Shown here: positions 33,061 to 44,700 of the stretch, piece by piece
Layout of the letters: every line of letters starts with the position of its first letter
How positions within the stretch are numbered: position 1 is the stretch's first letter
NCBI GenBank assembly: GCA_010405405.1
Contig: MU004238.1
Span: 1,068,374-1,132,373 of the forward strand
Direction of reading: 5' to 3'
Origin: Microthyrium microscopicum
Lineage: Eukaryota; Ascomycota; Dothideomycetes; Microthyriales; Microthyriaceae
Length of the DNA stretch: 64,000 nt
Translations under genes and position numbers: made by a program
The notes under the pieces: model-generated
The model's input: only the letters and a program-made list of their open reading frames with translations
Told to the model about the DNA's origin: nothing
The model's database searches: none

Positions 33061-33714
33061 ATGCCCGAAAACACGCCAACTGAATCGTCCATCCTACGCG
33101 CTTTTCTGCTAGTCCCTGCCCCGCTGTCGGTCCAGATCTCGCTCGAGCAATTCACAGAATGGTTTCCTGCGCAATATCAATCCAGCGAGGATATTGAAGT
33201 CTTGTATCGGATACTGCAGAATCAAATACAGCAAGACATTGACGAGGTCGGGGAAAACATTGCCGCTGAGGCCAAAAGAGGAAAGAAACAAATGCGTGAG
33301 GTCAAAGTTTCAAGGGCGACAGAGCACCAGGCACGGGTAGAATCTCTTGACATTCAAGACATCCACATGGACATGGAGGTAAGTTATTTGATACCGCGTA
33401 TTGAAAAACAACTGCTTACTGGCTATGCTTCACAGCTGCGCGACGAAACCCAACGGCACTCAGTGCTGGGTGAAGCGCATGACCAAGAGTCTATTATACC
33501 TGCTATGGCTGCAGCTTGCAAACAACTTGAGCAGGAAATAATCGACACTGAAGAAGCAGCCCGTGTCGCACTACAAGATATCCAGGCAACAGTCGGAGAA
33601 CTCAGTGACCTTCGCTATGGTCGATTGCCCAAGACAGGTAATGAGCCGCTTGGTACTGATATAGTACAGCGATTACATCGACTGGAGAAAATATGCCGGG
33701 AACTGGAACCATAA
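33061..33714 (+). CDS. Kinetochore protein, Cnl2/Nkp2 family
   Basis: Two exons (33,061-33,378 and 33,436-33,714) encode 198 aa. The 57-nt intron (GTAAGT, TTCACAG) is in frame and stop-free, so an unspliced reading would wrongly insert 19 residues; splicing joins DMDME to LRDETQRHS. The N-terminus (ESSILRAFLLVPAPLSVQISLEQFTEWFP) is the recognisable part of the Cnl2/Nkp2 family, inner-kinetochore subunits linked to the Mis6-Sim4 (CCAN) complex. The remainder is coiled-coil-like, with heptad-type Leu and Glu/Arg spacing. Nuclear, at centromeres. The family call is from the N-terminal pattern. Confidence 0.72.
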   Translation: MPENTPTESSILRAFLLVPAPLSVQISLEQFTEWFPAQYQSSEDIEVLYRILQNQIQQDIDEVGENIAAEAKRGKKQMREVKVSRATEHQARVESLDIQDIHMDMEVSYLIPRIEKQLLTGYASQLRDETQRHSVLGEAHDQESIIPAMAAACKQLEQEIIDTEEAARVALQDIQATVGELSDLRYGRLPKTGNEPLGTDIVQRLHRLEKICRELEP

Positions 33715-34436
33715 GAGCCTGGAAATTGTACAGTCTACTCTACGAGCGTACATGTCTTGCCCAGTGCCCACGTCAGACACGAGAGTAATAGGCTACGATG
33801 TTTGGGCGCGAGGGCATATTACAAAGACCCACCCATTATGAGACTTTATGAGGAACGACTTTTGTCACGATTCTGATACCCCCTGCTAATTGGTTCCTTA
33901 TTTAGAAGAAGACAAGTGAAGATACAGAATCACGTTTTGTGCTTTTCCCAAGTTGACATTTCCAGAAGTAGGGTTTCTTGAGATGCCATTGGGACCTTGC
34001 ATGTTTCATGCGATTGGTTATACTTGATACTATAATGAGACGGGAATATTTGCTTCCCAACTCATGTTTTATAGGGCAGACACCTCCTGTTCACAACAGT
34101 TTGTTTAAATCCTATTTATCTCTTGGCCGTATCTTGGACCCCAGGTTATTTGTTTCTTAGCTGAACTCGGGCTATATTCCCCTCGCCACCACAATGGCCT
34201 TCCCATCCATGAAGATTTCAGCCTTACATGTTCTGTTTATCCCATTTCAACTGGCCAAAGCAATGTAGGGCAGTCCAAGTCATCTATTCTCGATCGATGG
34301 TGAGTTCCCCTGGTTTGGAAGCATCTACATAAGGCTTGGGAACGCCTTGTCTGTTCTGTTCCCACGAGCTCAACAAATCATATACAAACAAGAGCACCAA
34401 CAAACACAACGCAACCAAGGCCATTCAACCTCGACA
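33715..34436. other. Intergenic; promoter of the secreted precursor
   Basis: No domain-bearing frame is present. The last 90 bases before 34,437 are rich in CAA and ACAA, like a fungal 5' leader; upstream in-frame codons up to 34,347 are probably leader rather than coding. Confidence 0.5.
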
Positions 34437-34997
34437 ATGTATTCCTTCCTTTCAACAGTTGCGCCTGCGCTTTCCCTCTTTGCTATCCCACTCTTCGCAG
34501 GACCAGCCCGCGCATCACCCATCAACAACGGGCACGTCTTCGCCAACGACAAGCTCCCAGCCTCGCGCTACGACCGCCGAGAAATCGCCACCATCGACTA
34601 TGAAAAGCGCGGTCTACCAGCAGCGCTATTAAACAGCCGCGCAGTCGCCCAACCACGCATGCGCCGCGAAGCTCCCAGCTTTGAAAAGCGGGAGGCCACA
34701 GTCATTGTCGACCTTCCAAAGATGGCTCGTCGCGCACTCGATGATGGCTCGGAAAGCAACGTCAAGCTCCAGCCTACCAAGCGCTGGGGCGGATATGGCG
34801 GAGGATGCGGCGGATGCAGAGGCGGATGGTAGGTTCTTCCACCCTCAAAGAAGTTGGCATTATTATGTTTGTAATGTAATTTGGGCTGGTAACGGCCTAG
34901 TGTACCGCTGATGTATTTGTCTTTTTGGGGTGTGGATTTGCCATTATTATTTATTGAATAATACTGATCTGATGGGTTTTATAGTGGAGGCTGGTAA
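34437..34997 (+). CDS. Secreted Kex2-processed precursor with Gly/Cys tail
   Basis: Two exons (34,437-34,828 and 34,985-34,997) encode 134 aa. The start at 34,437 gives a clear signal peptide (MYSFLSTVAPALSLFAIPLF, cut near Ala26). The mature part has six dibasic Kex2-type sites: RR47-48, KR57-58, RR76-77, KR84-85, RR98-99 and KR115-116, dividing it into short unlike peptides. The final peptide begins WGGYGGGCGGCRGG. Read through, it stops at GGW; splicing a 156-nt intron (GTAGGT donor, TATAG acceptor, ACTGAT branch) adds a 13-nt exon and makes CGGW, which continues the GGC repeat and gives three Cys. This resembles fungal Kex2-processed repeat or RiPP-like precursors, but peptides here are not repeats of one core. 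No tailoring enzyme lies nearby. Function unknown. Confidence 0.7.
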
Positions 34998-36143
34998 TGC
35001 AGCAGCTTGCGGATCTTTGGACAAGCCGATGGGAGCACAATCCCATAGTACACTAGGAGAATATTACCTTGAAGGCGGCGTTGTTCTGCTTTCTTGGTCC
35101 CGGTTATGAATTAATAACACAAACAATGGTTTTTGCAGAGTAAACACATTACTTAAAGTGATTATTGTTTTTTCGAAAGGCAGACGGTCGGCGCTGGGAC
35201 ATACTATGGTAGTACTCTGAGAAGGCGTAGAAGTTGAACTAAATTGATGGTATCCTATTATTTAATTGCCCAAATTGATATTAAGCACTGTGACTGGTGT
35301 CGTGCGTTCACTAAATGCGGTGTTTATATTCAGACAGGAAGGGTAGGAGAGCCAAGGGCTGAACGAGCCGGTAAAGTAAAAGGCCGGTCGACGTGATGAG
35401 CGTCATTCTCTGAGAAGTATCTACCAATTTTGATAGAAGCTGAGAAAATAGACGTCTGCTATTGGCACTAAAGCAATCGATATGGGAGTTTAATGGATAG
35501 GAAATAAATATGCAGCGTTGCGGATGGGACACCAGTTATAGGAGGCAGCTCCACGGGTACTCTAGAGTAGAGATTGTACAAACGGTGGATGATTAGTAAT
35601 TATTCCAGCGCATCAATTTCACGCGTCTCAGAAACACTAACAATGCACCCAATCTGTTTGCTCTCTATGGCCACTTGTAAACAAGACACTCGTCTCAGTA
35701 CAATAATCTCCACTACTGGTCGGCAGGACTCAGGAGTGCATTTATCCACACCTCGTGCTTGATCTCAAGCTTGATATCTTACCACGTGGGTGCTTCTTTC
35801 CTATCGAGTTTATGACGCGCGTTTGTGAGGCAGGCGCGACTGCTTCCTGGAAAATTATCGATTAAACCTTGGGTCGTTCTTTCCCATCCCATCCTGTCAA
35901 TTTGGTTGGCTAGACGCATGGACCCCGTGTAAGGTGTAACTCAACACCAACTCGTCGCACTCCACCAACTAAACAACAACTCAACTCCCTCTTGCCATCA
36001 ACTCGCCCATTTTCCCCGTCGCTTCTCTGTCGCATCATCGCTCTCCATCGCTGGCCTTATCCCATTGCCTGCGCAATCAACACCCTCTTCCAGCTGGTTG
36101 CCAGCTCGTATTCTTCCTCCATCGACCGTCTTTGACCCTAAAC
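34998..36143. other. Intergenic, 1.1 kb; forkhead gene promoter
   Basis: No gene seen. The last 200 bases are C/A-rich (ACTC, CAAC, CCATC runs), a typical promoter and leader for the forkhead gene. Short frames on both strands have no coding pattern. Confidence 0.5.
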
Positions 36144-38716
36144 ATGCCTCCTGCGTCGGCCCGCGGCCGCAGAAGTCGTAAAGACACTGATCTGCCGAAA
36201 CCCGATATGAGTATGCAAGATGTGCAGGATGACATCCACACTCCTACTAGAAAGCGCCGGAAGGTATGGCTCTTCCAAATTATCTCTCCCTCTTTGCCCC
36301 TCGCTAATTTGATCCAGGTAAACGGACTTGACACGAACGCTTCCATTCAATCTTCATCCAAACATCGCCAATCCACCGACACCGAAGAAACCGTAGACAA
36401 CGCTGCACTTGACCCAGATGCCGAAGAGGAGCCCCATAATTTTGCTGACGAAGTCATCCGGCACTTGCGCGTTGCCTCGTATTCCGCTGCCGTTGTACAG
36501 CAATATAACAATTCTGTTGTCGATTCAAGTGCTCAAGCTTTTGCCAAAATTGCAGGCCGGGACTGGACATTCTATGTTTCCAAACTACATGTCGGGATTG
36601 GCCGTCCAAATGCCCGCAAGTCAATAATGCCAGATAGTGAAGACATCCAAGGGTCACCAGCAGCTCCAGGAGTAGATATCGATTTGGGTCCCGATCAGCA
36701 AATATCTCGCATGCATGCCGAGATCTTATTCAACCATGACAAAGGAACTTGGCATCTAAAAATAAATGGTAGAAATGGAGGCTATCTCGATGACAAACGA
36801 CTTGAACGTGGATCCATCACACTTCTTCATTCCGGCCATGTTGTCAACGTTTTGGGTACTCAAATGATGTTTCTGCTACCTGGAGTGAGCCCAATCGTTC
36901 ACCCATCGATACAAAAGCAATTGAACGCTGAAGAAGAAGACGAAGATGACACGGAAACTGAGCTCAAGGCTGAACTTCCTCTGCCTCCCCCTAGTTCATC
37001 CCGTAAAAGTGGCCGTAACGTGAAATATCTTCCAGCAGCTCATCCACCAGGATCCAGCTCTCGAGGTGCTGGCGCGCCTAGTTCACAGAATGGGCCAGGC
37101 ACTCCACTTGGCAAGTTCAAAGATGTTTTACAACCTAAGACCAAGATATCTCCCTCGTACCATCGCGGTGTCATGATGGAGAGCACCGAAGAAATCGACT
37201 ATTCACTTGATGTTGCCCGCGACATCAAGCCGCCTCACAGCTATGCGGCAATGATTGGTCAGGCAATTTTATCTACCCCCGAGGAGAAAGCCACACTGGC
37301 CAAGATTTACGAGTATATCAAAGACAAGTATGCCTACTTTAGACATTCAGGCCAAGGTTGGCAAAACAGCATTAGACACAATCTTTCTCTCAGCAAGATG
37401 TTTGAAAAGGTCCCTCGACGAACAGACGAACCTGGAAAGGGTATGAAATGGCAGATTGTTGGGGAGCATCGAGAAGAGTTCATGAAGAAGAATATGCAAC
37501 CGTCGAGACGCGCACGAAACATTGGATCATCTACACCGAACTCTCCAGCGACAATGTCTGGCCCTGTAGCACAAACAGAGCGACTCATGGGAGCCATTGG
37601 TGAGCCTAGTTCAGCGACTCGAAAGAAACGACTCCGTTCTATCACACCACCTCTCAGTTCTTATCCTGTCGCTACCGAATCTTACACCCCAGATCGTGGT
37701 CCGCAAGCTTCGTTTCTGACTTCTGGGCCACTTGCTCCTCTACCTGTCACAAACACTCCGCCAACCGGCCCTATGTCTTTGACGCCAAGTCTCGACCGCT
37801 CCGGTAGTGATCGAGGCGTTGGTAACACTCCTGGTCAAAACCGGATGCCACCGAACGGAATGAATACCGCGAGCTTCAACTCACCTCCGACGTTGGCAAT
37901 GGGCAATACTCCATTTGAGGGGCCACCAGGAACACACTTATTCACTCCTCTACCGGTAAAGTCTCGACCATTAGCAGCTGTGCAGAGTACTTGCAAGGCA
38001 CCTAGCTTCTATGCCAAAGACTTGTTCTCAAGTCCAGCACCATTTTGGAAATTTGCCAACGTTGGTAGCACGCCCGCTCGCCTCCCTGAACTTTCACCGT
38101 TCAAAGCAGAAAATCAAGGAGACGACACAACAAGCCCCATCAAAATTTCCGCGGAGGCTGAACCAGCACAGGACAAGGAAAATGACAAGATCGATGAAGA
38201 CGTTCAACCCTCAAGTCCACCTCTCGTAACTGCTGGCTCAAACGACAATGACGTGAGTCCAACTCGGACAGTAAGTAGACCTGTCAGTCGCAGTGTTGCT
38301 TCTACATCAATACAACCAAGCTTCGCTGTATCAGTTGAACAAGGTGTCGAGACGCAATCTACCGAAAAGGATGCTCAGGACAGTAAGGATGACCAAGCTC
38401 CTGCACCAGAAGGATCTGCAACACCATCACGATCCATCACTGTTGCCCAAGAATCAACATCTCCTATACCAACATACCCCAAGCCCCTACCAGCTATGCT
38501 AGCAATGAATGGAGGCGGTCCTCTTGGTCCTCGGGTCAGCTCCTACTCTCATCCCGACACGGAAGAGGATGAGGATGGCGACATTGATTTGACTCGGTAA
38601 ATAAACCCTACTCATCCTACATCATCACCACCGTCTTGTACTAACAGAAATTCAGTGGCTTTGAGAAGATTGGCTCTTTTCACCAAACCATGCAAACCAA
38701 CGGCGTCGCTCGGTAG
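36144..38716 (+). CDS. fkh2: FHA-forkhead transcription factor, Fkh2-like
   Basis: Three exons (36,144-36,263; 36,318-38,596; 38,656-38,716) encode 819 aa. An FHA domain (about residues 124-231; FYVSKLHVGIGRPN, then ISRMHAEIL and NGRNGGYLD) is followed by a forkhead DNA-binding domain (about 343-435; KPPHSYAAMIGQAIL, GWQNSIRHNLSLSKMFEKVPR). FHA plus forkhead is the Fkh1/Fkh2 arrangement, controlling cell-cycle and developmental genes. The rest is Ser/Pro-rich and disordered. The first intron (54 nt) is in frame and removes 18 codons. The second (59 nt) has a GTAAAT donor and a perfect TACTAAC branch point; splicing adds 20 residues (GFEKIGSFHQ...), whereas retention stops at LTR. Confidence 0.93.
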
Positions 38717-41700
38717 CACTGGCACGATCACTTTGGTAACTGATCAACGACAACACATTACACCTCTCTTATCGAATTCAACCATTGTATTATGTTTTGA
38801 CTGCTCTTTGTATACGAAATACGGCTTTATGGAACGCTTGTGCTCTCCGCCAAGTTTCTGCCGCTCTGGCTTTGGGGTTTCACTAGTGCATGGGACAGCG
38901 TGGGATATCATTTTTTTCTTTGCGCCCTGGCTTTTCTTGTGGCCATGAGCTGTTGTTTTTACTCCTGTAGTTTAGGAATTGCAATGGCTTGTATCCGTTT
39001 TCGGATAGTTTGGTTATCTTGACATGCCAAATAAATTCAACTTCCTTACTCCAAAGTCATTGACTCGTACACTCACCGTATCTGGCTCTGGAGCCAACTC
39101 ACTAGGTTCTATTATTGACTGTGTGTATACTTTCCAGCACTGTAGATGTCGTCCTTCCGGTGGATTTCAAGCGCACAGCCGCTGATTACTGCTCGATAGA
39201 TAATTGTTTGCTGAATGCGCTATGAATGTGCCAATAATCTCGGCCCCTTGTTGCCCAGGACGTATGTGAGACGCCAGTTGCTGCCCAATACGCATGCGAG
39301 AGATAGCAACGCTGTTTGGTATGGTGTGTGTGATATAGTGTCAAAGGTCTTGCGCGGATCGGAAGACAATGATAACGCTACTGTATTCGGAAGTCGTTGA
39401 CGGCGGGCGAGGTTATGGAATTGTAAGGCAATGGCTACGACTGGATGAAGATGGCTTTAAGATTCGGTCTAGATAGTTAGCTGCCGATTAAAGATTCTAC
39501 ATTGTGTAGTATTATTGCCACTGGCATAATGTCTGGCTACATCTCAGCGATGCTATACCTGCCCAGCGACATATCGCAGAAGATGCGTGTATGCTTATCC
39601 AACAAGACCCAAAACGGCGAAGGTAAGGAAACCGGAATCTGCCATGCCCAGCTTGACTTCTGTTCCGCTGTCCGGCCGCTCACGATGATACAATCCAGAC
39701 CATGGCGATCTAATCACTTTGGCGGGCCTTCAAAGCTAGCAAAGTATCCAATGTGATTGTACAAGGCCGCATCGCAGACGGGATGTCGTCCGGTCATGAG
39801 ACATCTTGAAGGGAATTTCGTAGGATGAAGAAGCGGGATCGGCCACCTAAAGGTGAAACATTGCAGCCGCGATGCTTGGGATTTCATGGAGTTATTAGCT
39901 CTTTGCGTCTGAATCTACCAGTAAGCTTTCGAGACTGCTATATCTGCAAGATGTACCTCTGGAGTACAGCATATGCAGAGCAGGTTCAATGGCTCGGACG
40001 TCTTGCATACCCAAACGTTACGCATTGTGGACCTCAAAGCAAAGTTGATAGTGATAGGAGCAAAGATTCATATATTAAAGGAAGCATAGATGGTATCTAT
40101 AAGCAAGGATGAAGCTGGAAGTGGCCAGTAGCCATAACAAAGCTGATTTTGCCTCTCTACGTCGGGGAAACAAGCCACCGAAAAGTGAGACATGGGCAAT
40201 CTACCTGTACGTGCGTGGCAAGGAACGGCGACCCCCATAAGCTGATGCCCAAACCTGGTTTCCCACTCTCAAGACTCAAGAGATAGCATTCCAAGCCCGT
40301 TTTCTGGCCTTTTGTATCAAGAAGATCATGGCGAGTCACAGCAAGCCCGTGTGATAGAGCCGGGGAACGACAGCGGGCGGTCAACAAGCTATGGATAGGA
40401 ACGATGGCGGACGTGGGATGTAACCTGGTGAGTGGAGTCCAATCCATTCGCCATCGGCCAAAGAGCTTGAAGCGGGCTGACAAGACTGTCCTAGGATCAT
40501 CCAATACCGACCCTCTACTCGAGCATGAAGTTTACGAAAGGTATCCTTGCGGCGACAAGATCCGTGTTTTCAAGCCGACATCGAGGCGGACCTCTAACGG
40601 GTCGTGCCATGCCGCTTCCATGGCAGACCAACCAAGATGCTTACCTTGATCGGCTTGGTTGCCAATTCCTCTTGCCAGTCGAGCTGGTTTTGTTGGCGCT
40701 GGTTCACCGCCGGCTTCAAATCATTGATTGTTAGAGAGATTGATACGGTAAAGGATCTGATTGACTGGATAGTGTGGCGCCAGTGCATCAACTGCTGCAA
40801 GTTATATCATGGCGGAGAGAAAAGAAGAGAGAAGAGTGGCTTAGTTGGAAGGTTTTTTTGGATGCATTTGCCCACTGTGGACAATTTTTGCTGAACCTGG
40901 AAATGCGTCGTCTTTAGCCTGTGAGAATATTCGCTAACTTTGCTCTGAGGTGATTTGTACTCATAGCCGCATACTTAGTTTCTTCCAATCTTTAGCTTCC
41001 TTTCCAGTGTGGAGAAGTAGGTAGTTTGTTTGGCCATGCTGCGATCGTATCCTATCCGGCTTGGACAGCCTGAAGCGCTTACAACATCCACACATAGATT
41101 GAGCAGCCGATGATCTGGCTGTGTCATTTCGACTTCCCGGCGGCGTAAGACTTGAGTATACACAATGTCGTCAGTGGTTCTGATCGTCATCCTGATGGAA
41201 AGAGCAGTTCCATGCTAGCCAGCTGCCAATGTCCTCATGTTAGCTCCGTGCGTTGACTATTAGTACTGGATCATCCAGTCGATTCTTCACACTGTGGTGG
41301 TATATTGCACTGGAAGGATCAAGCGAGATTACTTCGTCATATTGCTGAGCAATGACTGGGAATTGCCGATATGCATGAGGGTAAGCCTGTCTCCTAATAT
41401 CGGATGCAGAATGGTATAGGATTTCAGCATCTGCTTTAAGGCACCTTATCCTCGTATGCAGACTTTCTGCGAAGTGAAGTTGAAGTGATCATCCTAGAGG
41501 TTAAACAAGACGGTCAGATAACTCTTGTCGGTGGCTGGGGAGTCGTCCGATGGAAAGCTGGGATCCATTGAGTTGAACTGATCCCAACAATAGCTGCGGT
41601 ACAGGTTTCTAGCGATGTGCGTTTATCCAAGCTGGCATTAAGTTTTGTGAGCATGTTTGGCTTGCATCTGACATGTGCGCTGGCTATTGCAAAACCAATC

Positions 41701-44700
41701 CTCGCGCAGATTAGCTCATTGAGAAAACAAAAAGGAGAAATTGAATACCTCGGGTTTCAAGTAATCCAGTATTGAACCGTTGAATTTATCAGAAAATATT
41801 TTAGTAGTTGACTTGAAGGTAGAGGGAAGGTCGTTGGATTTTGAAACGACAGGATGTGTGTCTTTCATTCTGAAGGCGATGCAGGCTCCTGCACGTGGAA
41901 CTCCATGAGTTGATCGCACAATCGAAAATCGGTTTCGTGCGCCCATATGGCGAGAAAACTCCTCTTACCTTGCAGATTCGGCGAACGTACAAGATGAGTG
42001 GCTGCTACCTGATGTTGAGATAATCCTCGCGCCACGATATTAGAGCGCATAAAACCGCAGAGAATACTAGGCAAGCTGGAAGAGCGATAAAGTACTTGAG
42101 GAAGCGCAGCTCATGACCCCAGGAAATGACCCAAAATCTGGTTGAAAACATTATTACTACAACCGACATGAAGAAGGATTGGAGGAAATTACAAGCTGAC
42201 ACTACGTTTAAATGTATGCCACAAAAGCCTTCATCATCGCTCTAGCTTCGTGACTAATTTTCCTAAACCGTATGTACTGATACGCCTCTGGTGTTGTTTG
42301 CATATGCTGTATTGGATGTGAGATATGCAATATATGCGCTTAGGTTAGAGAACATGTAATTGAACATATTCTTTCTTTCGTGTCCGCTTCCTTAGAAATC
42401 ACTTGCTTAGTCTATGTTCACTCACCCAGTAAAGGTAACATATTTCCGTTACATACAGCATACATGCCATTGTTCATACATCCATGTTTTCAGCAGAGTC
42501 CTTACCAGAACGTAGTTTCTGCCATCATTCGTATTGGGATGCGCTGAGATTTGACTGGCGCCCCCTGCGATCGATTTAGAAATGCTGATCGTTGACCAAG
42601 TCCCAGGATTTGTTCAGTCTCTAGGCCAGCTCAACCTGCCGGCAATTCTGGATTTGGATTTACGATCGGACCACCAGCGTCATGGCCAAATATTGACATT
42701 CATCTTCGCCTGTAAACAAGAAAAACCTTTTTTTCTTGATTCTTCCCTCGGAAATACGAGACCAGGCGGTACCAACGCATCGGGTATCACCCCGGAAAGG
42801 TCCCTGTGAAGAACGCATGTTGCTCCGTTCCTAGAGTCTCTTTACATGATATCGCCAGTACAAGGCAATATCTATTCATAATGGTCATTGGGCGGGGAAG
42901 AGTCTCCCGCGGGCCGATGCGCAGCGCTTGACCGAATTGTTATTCAACCCTGGTGATGGTTTATCTTCAGCAGGCATGTAGCCTTGACAGGCTGGCATGG
43001 TCTAAGAATCGACATTCCAAGATGGTCGACATGCATCAGCGACGCCCAACTCCAGAGAGTAAGTTGCTCCGAAGCCAGTTACGTCGTTTGAGCAAGCTGA
43101 AAGCTTGCAATTTGACTTCCTGCCACCTCGGACCGCATGTCCGGTAAATAGAGTGAAAGACGAGCTCAAATGCAAAGGGGGCGTTATAATGATACTTGTA
43201 GTCTGGAGTAGAATCCCCAGGATAGAATAATTTCAGAGACTGTGTTTGAACAAGTCATGATAGTGCCGCCCTCCGGATCGTCCGATCACCAGGGCAGTTG
43301 CAGGGCAGACCTAACTGAACCACGATTTTTCAATCAACGTATATGCGAAATCCTACAGGCAAATTTGACCCTGGCCTTTGGAAAAGGGCCGTCTCTTGAG
43401 TTGGGCCAAACGATTATCAATTTCTAGTCCGTAGTAATGAAATGGCTAGCTTACAAGATGGCAGCGTGCCGACGGCCCGACACTTTACATTGCTTTGTAT
43501 GCGCAGATAGGACCAGCCTAGGTAGGTACTTTGATGGTTATCAGAGCAAAAATACTTCCGCAAAGAGTCGTGGTCATGTACATCCAATAATGAAAAGCTA
43601 AACGTGAAAGAAATGTCTAGTGTGCAGTAAGGAATACTCTAGTGGATAATCCCACGTTCTGACACGAGGAAATGCAGTCGCAGTTTGTGTGAAACTGAAG
43701 ATTGTGGCGCTTGAAACACAAAATATTGGCCAAAAAGAATAAACGACGGCACACTCGGCAGCGAGGGCAGTGCCGACGCGACACCCGTCGGCAACCCCAG
43801 ATGGCGCAAAGAAAGCGCCTCATCGCTCGCATGTCTTTAAGCCTCGTTTGTCACTGGCGTGTCTATCGCTACGGAGGCCACCACGGTATGCGACTGTACA
43901 CCAATTGATAGGTACGTCTCTTTTGCCAAGTGTTCTAGTCTTTCGAGTATCAAAGATGATACGAGTTGTCAAGAAAGCCCCTAGCGCCTAGCAAATTACT
44001 TAATTCATACAGCTTTGCCATCGTCGTGAGCTCTAGCTACTCAAAGGGTGTTCAAGGGACCTGGCTCATTCTCTAGCCTAGACCAATTTAATACCCTTCT
44101 GGCGGCAATTTCGCCATGGTTCGACAGTATGGGTATTTACTGGGGGGTCACTTGCCGCGCCAGAGTGGCCTCATCCAGTTGCCTTGTCTTAGAGGGTGAC
44201 AAAATCTATGTGTCACTAATTCGATTCCCAAGTGTCGTCAGAAAAGCAAGAAGCAAAAGTCGCATATGCAACAATACGGCTTTCGCTTGAAGGCTGGTGT
44301 ACGATAGTGTCGATCGTTGGTTATCATGAAATGTCGCAGAACTCGCAGCACTTACCCGCAGCAGTCACTGTGGAGAAAGGTGAAATCCGGCTAGACAAAA
44401 TAATTGTTCAAGTAGTAGTGTTGTCCGATGGGGAAGCTCGGATTGCGCGCAGGAGGAATGGCGCTTGGCCATATTGTTCCAGAAGGTTGCGTTTGCCTCC
44501 AAAACACCAATCATTAAGGGTCTAGTACTTTCAGTCTAGAGTCTGGAGGTATTTTCTGGAATTACTCCAGATGCAATTGTCCTTTTTGAGTTCGATGGCT
44601 CGATGGCCTGACACTTTTTGATATAAACTCCGAGGTGAAGATTGATATCGCCAAAAGAGACGTGTACATTGACAGCAAGCAAATCTTTCAATAGCCAAGT

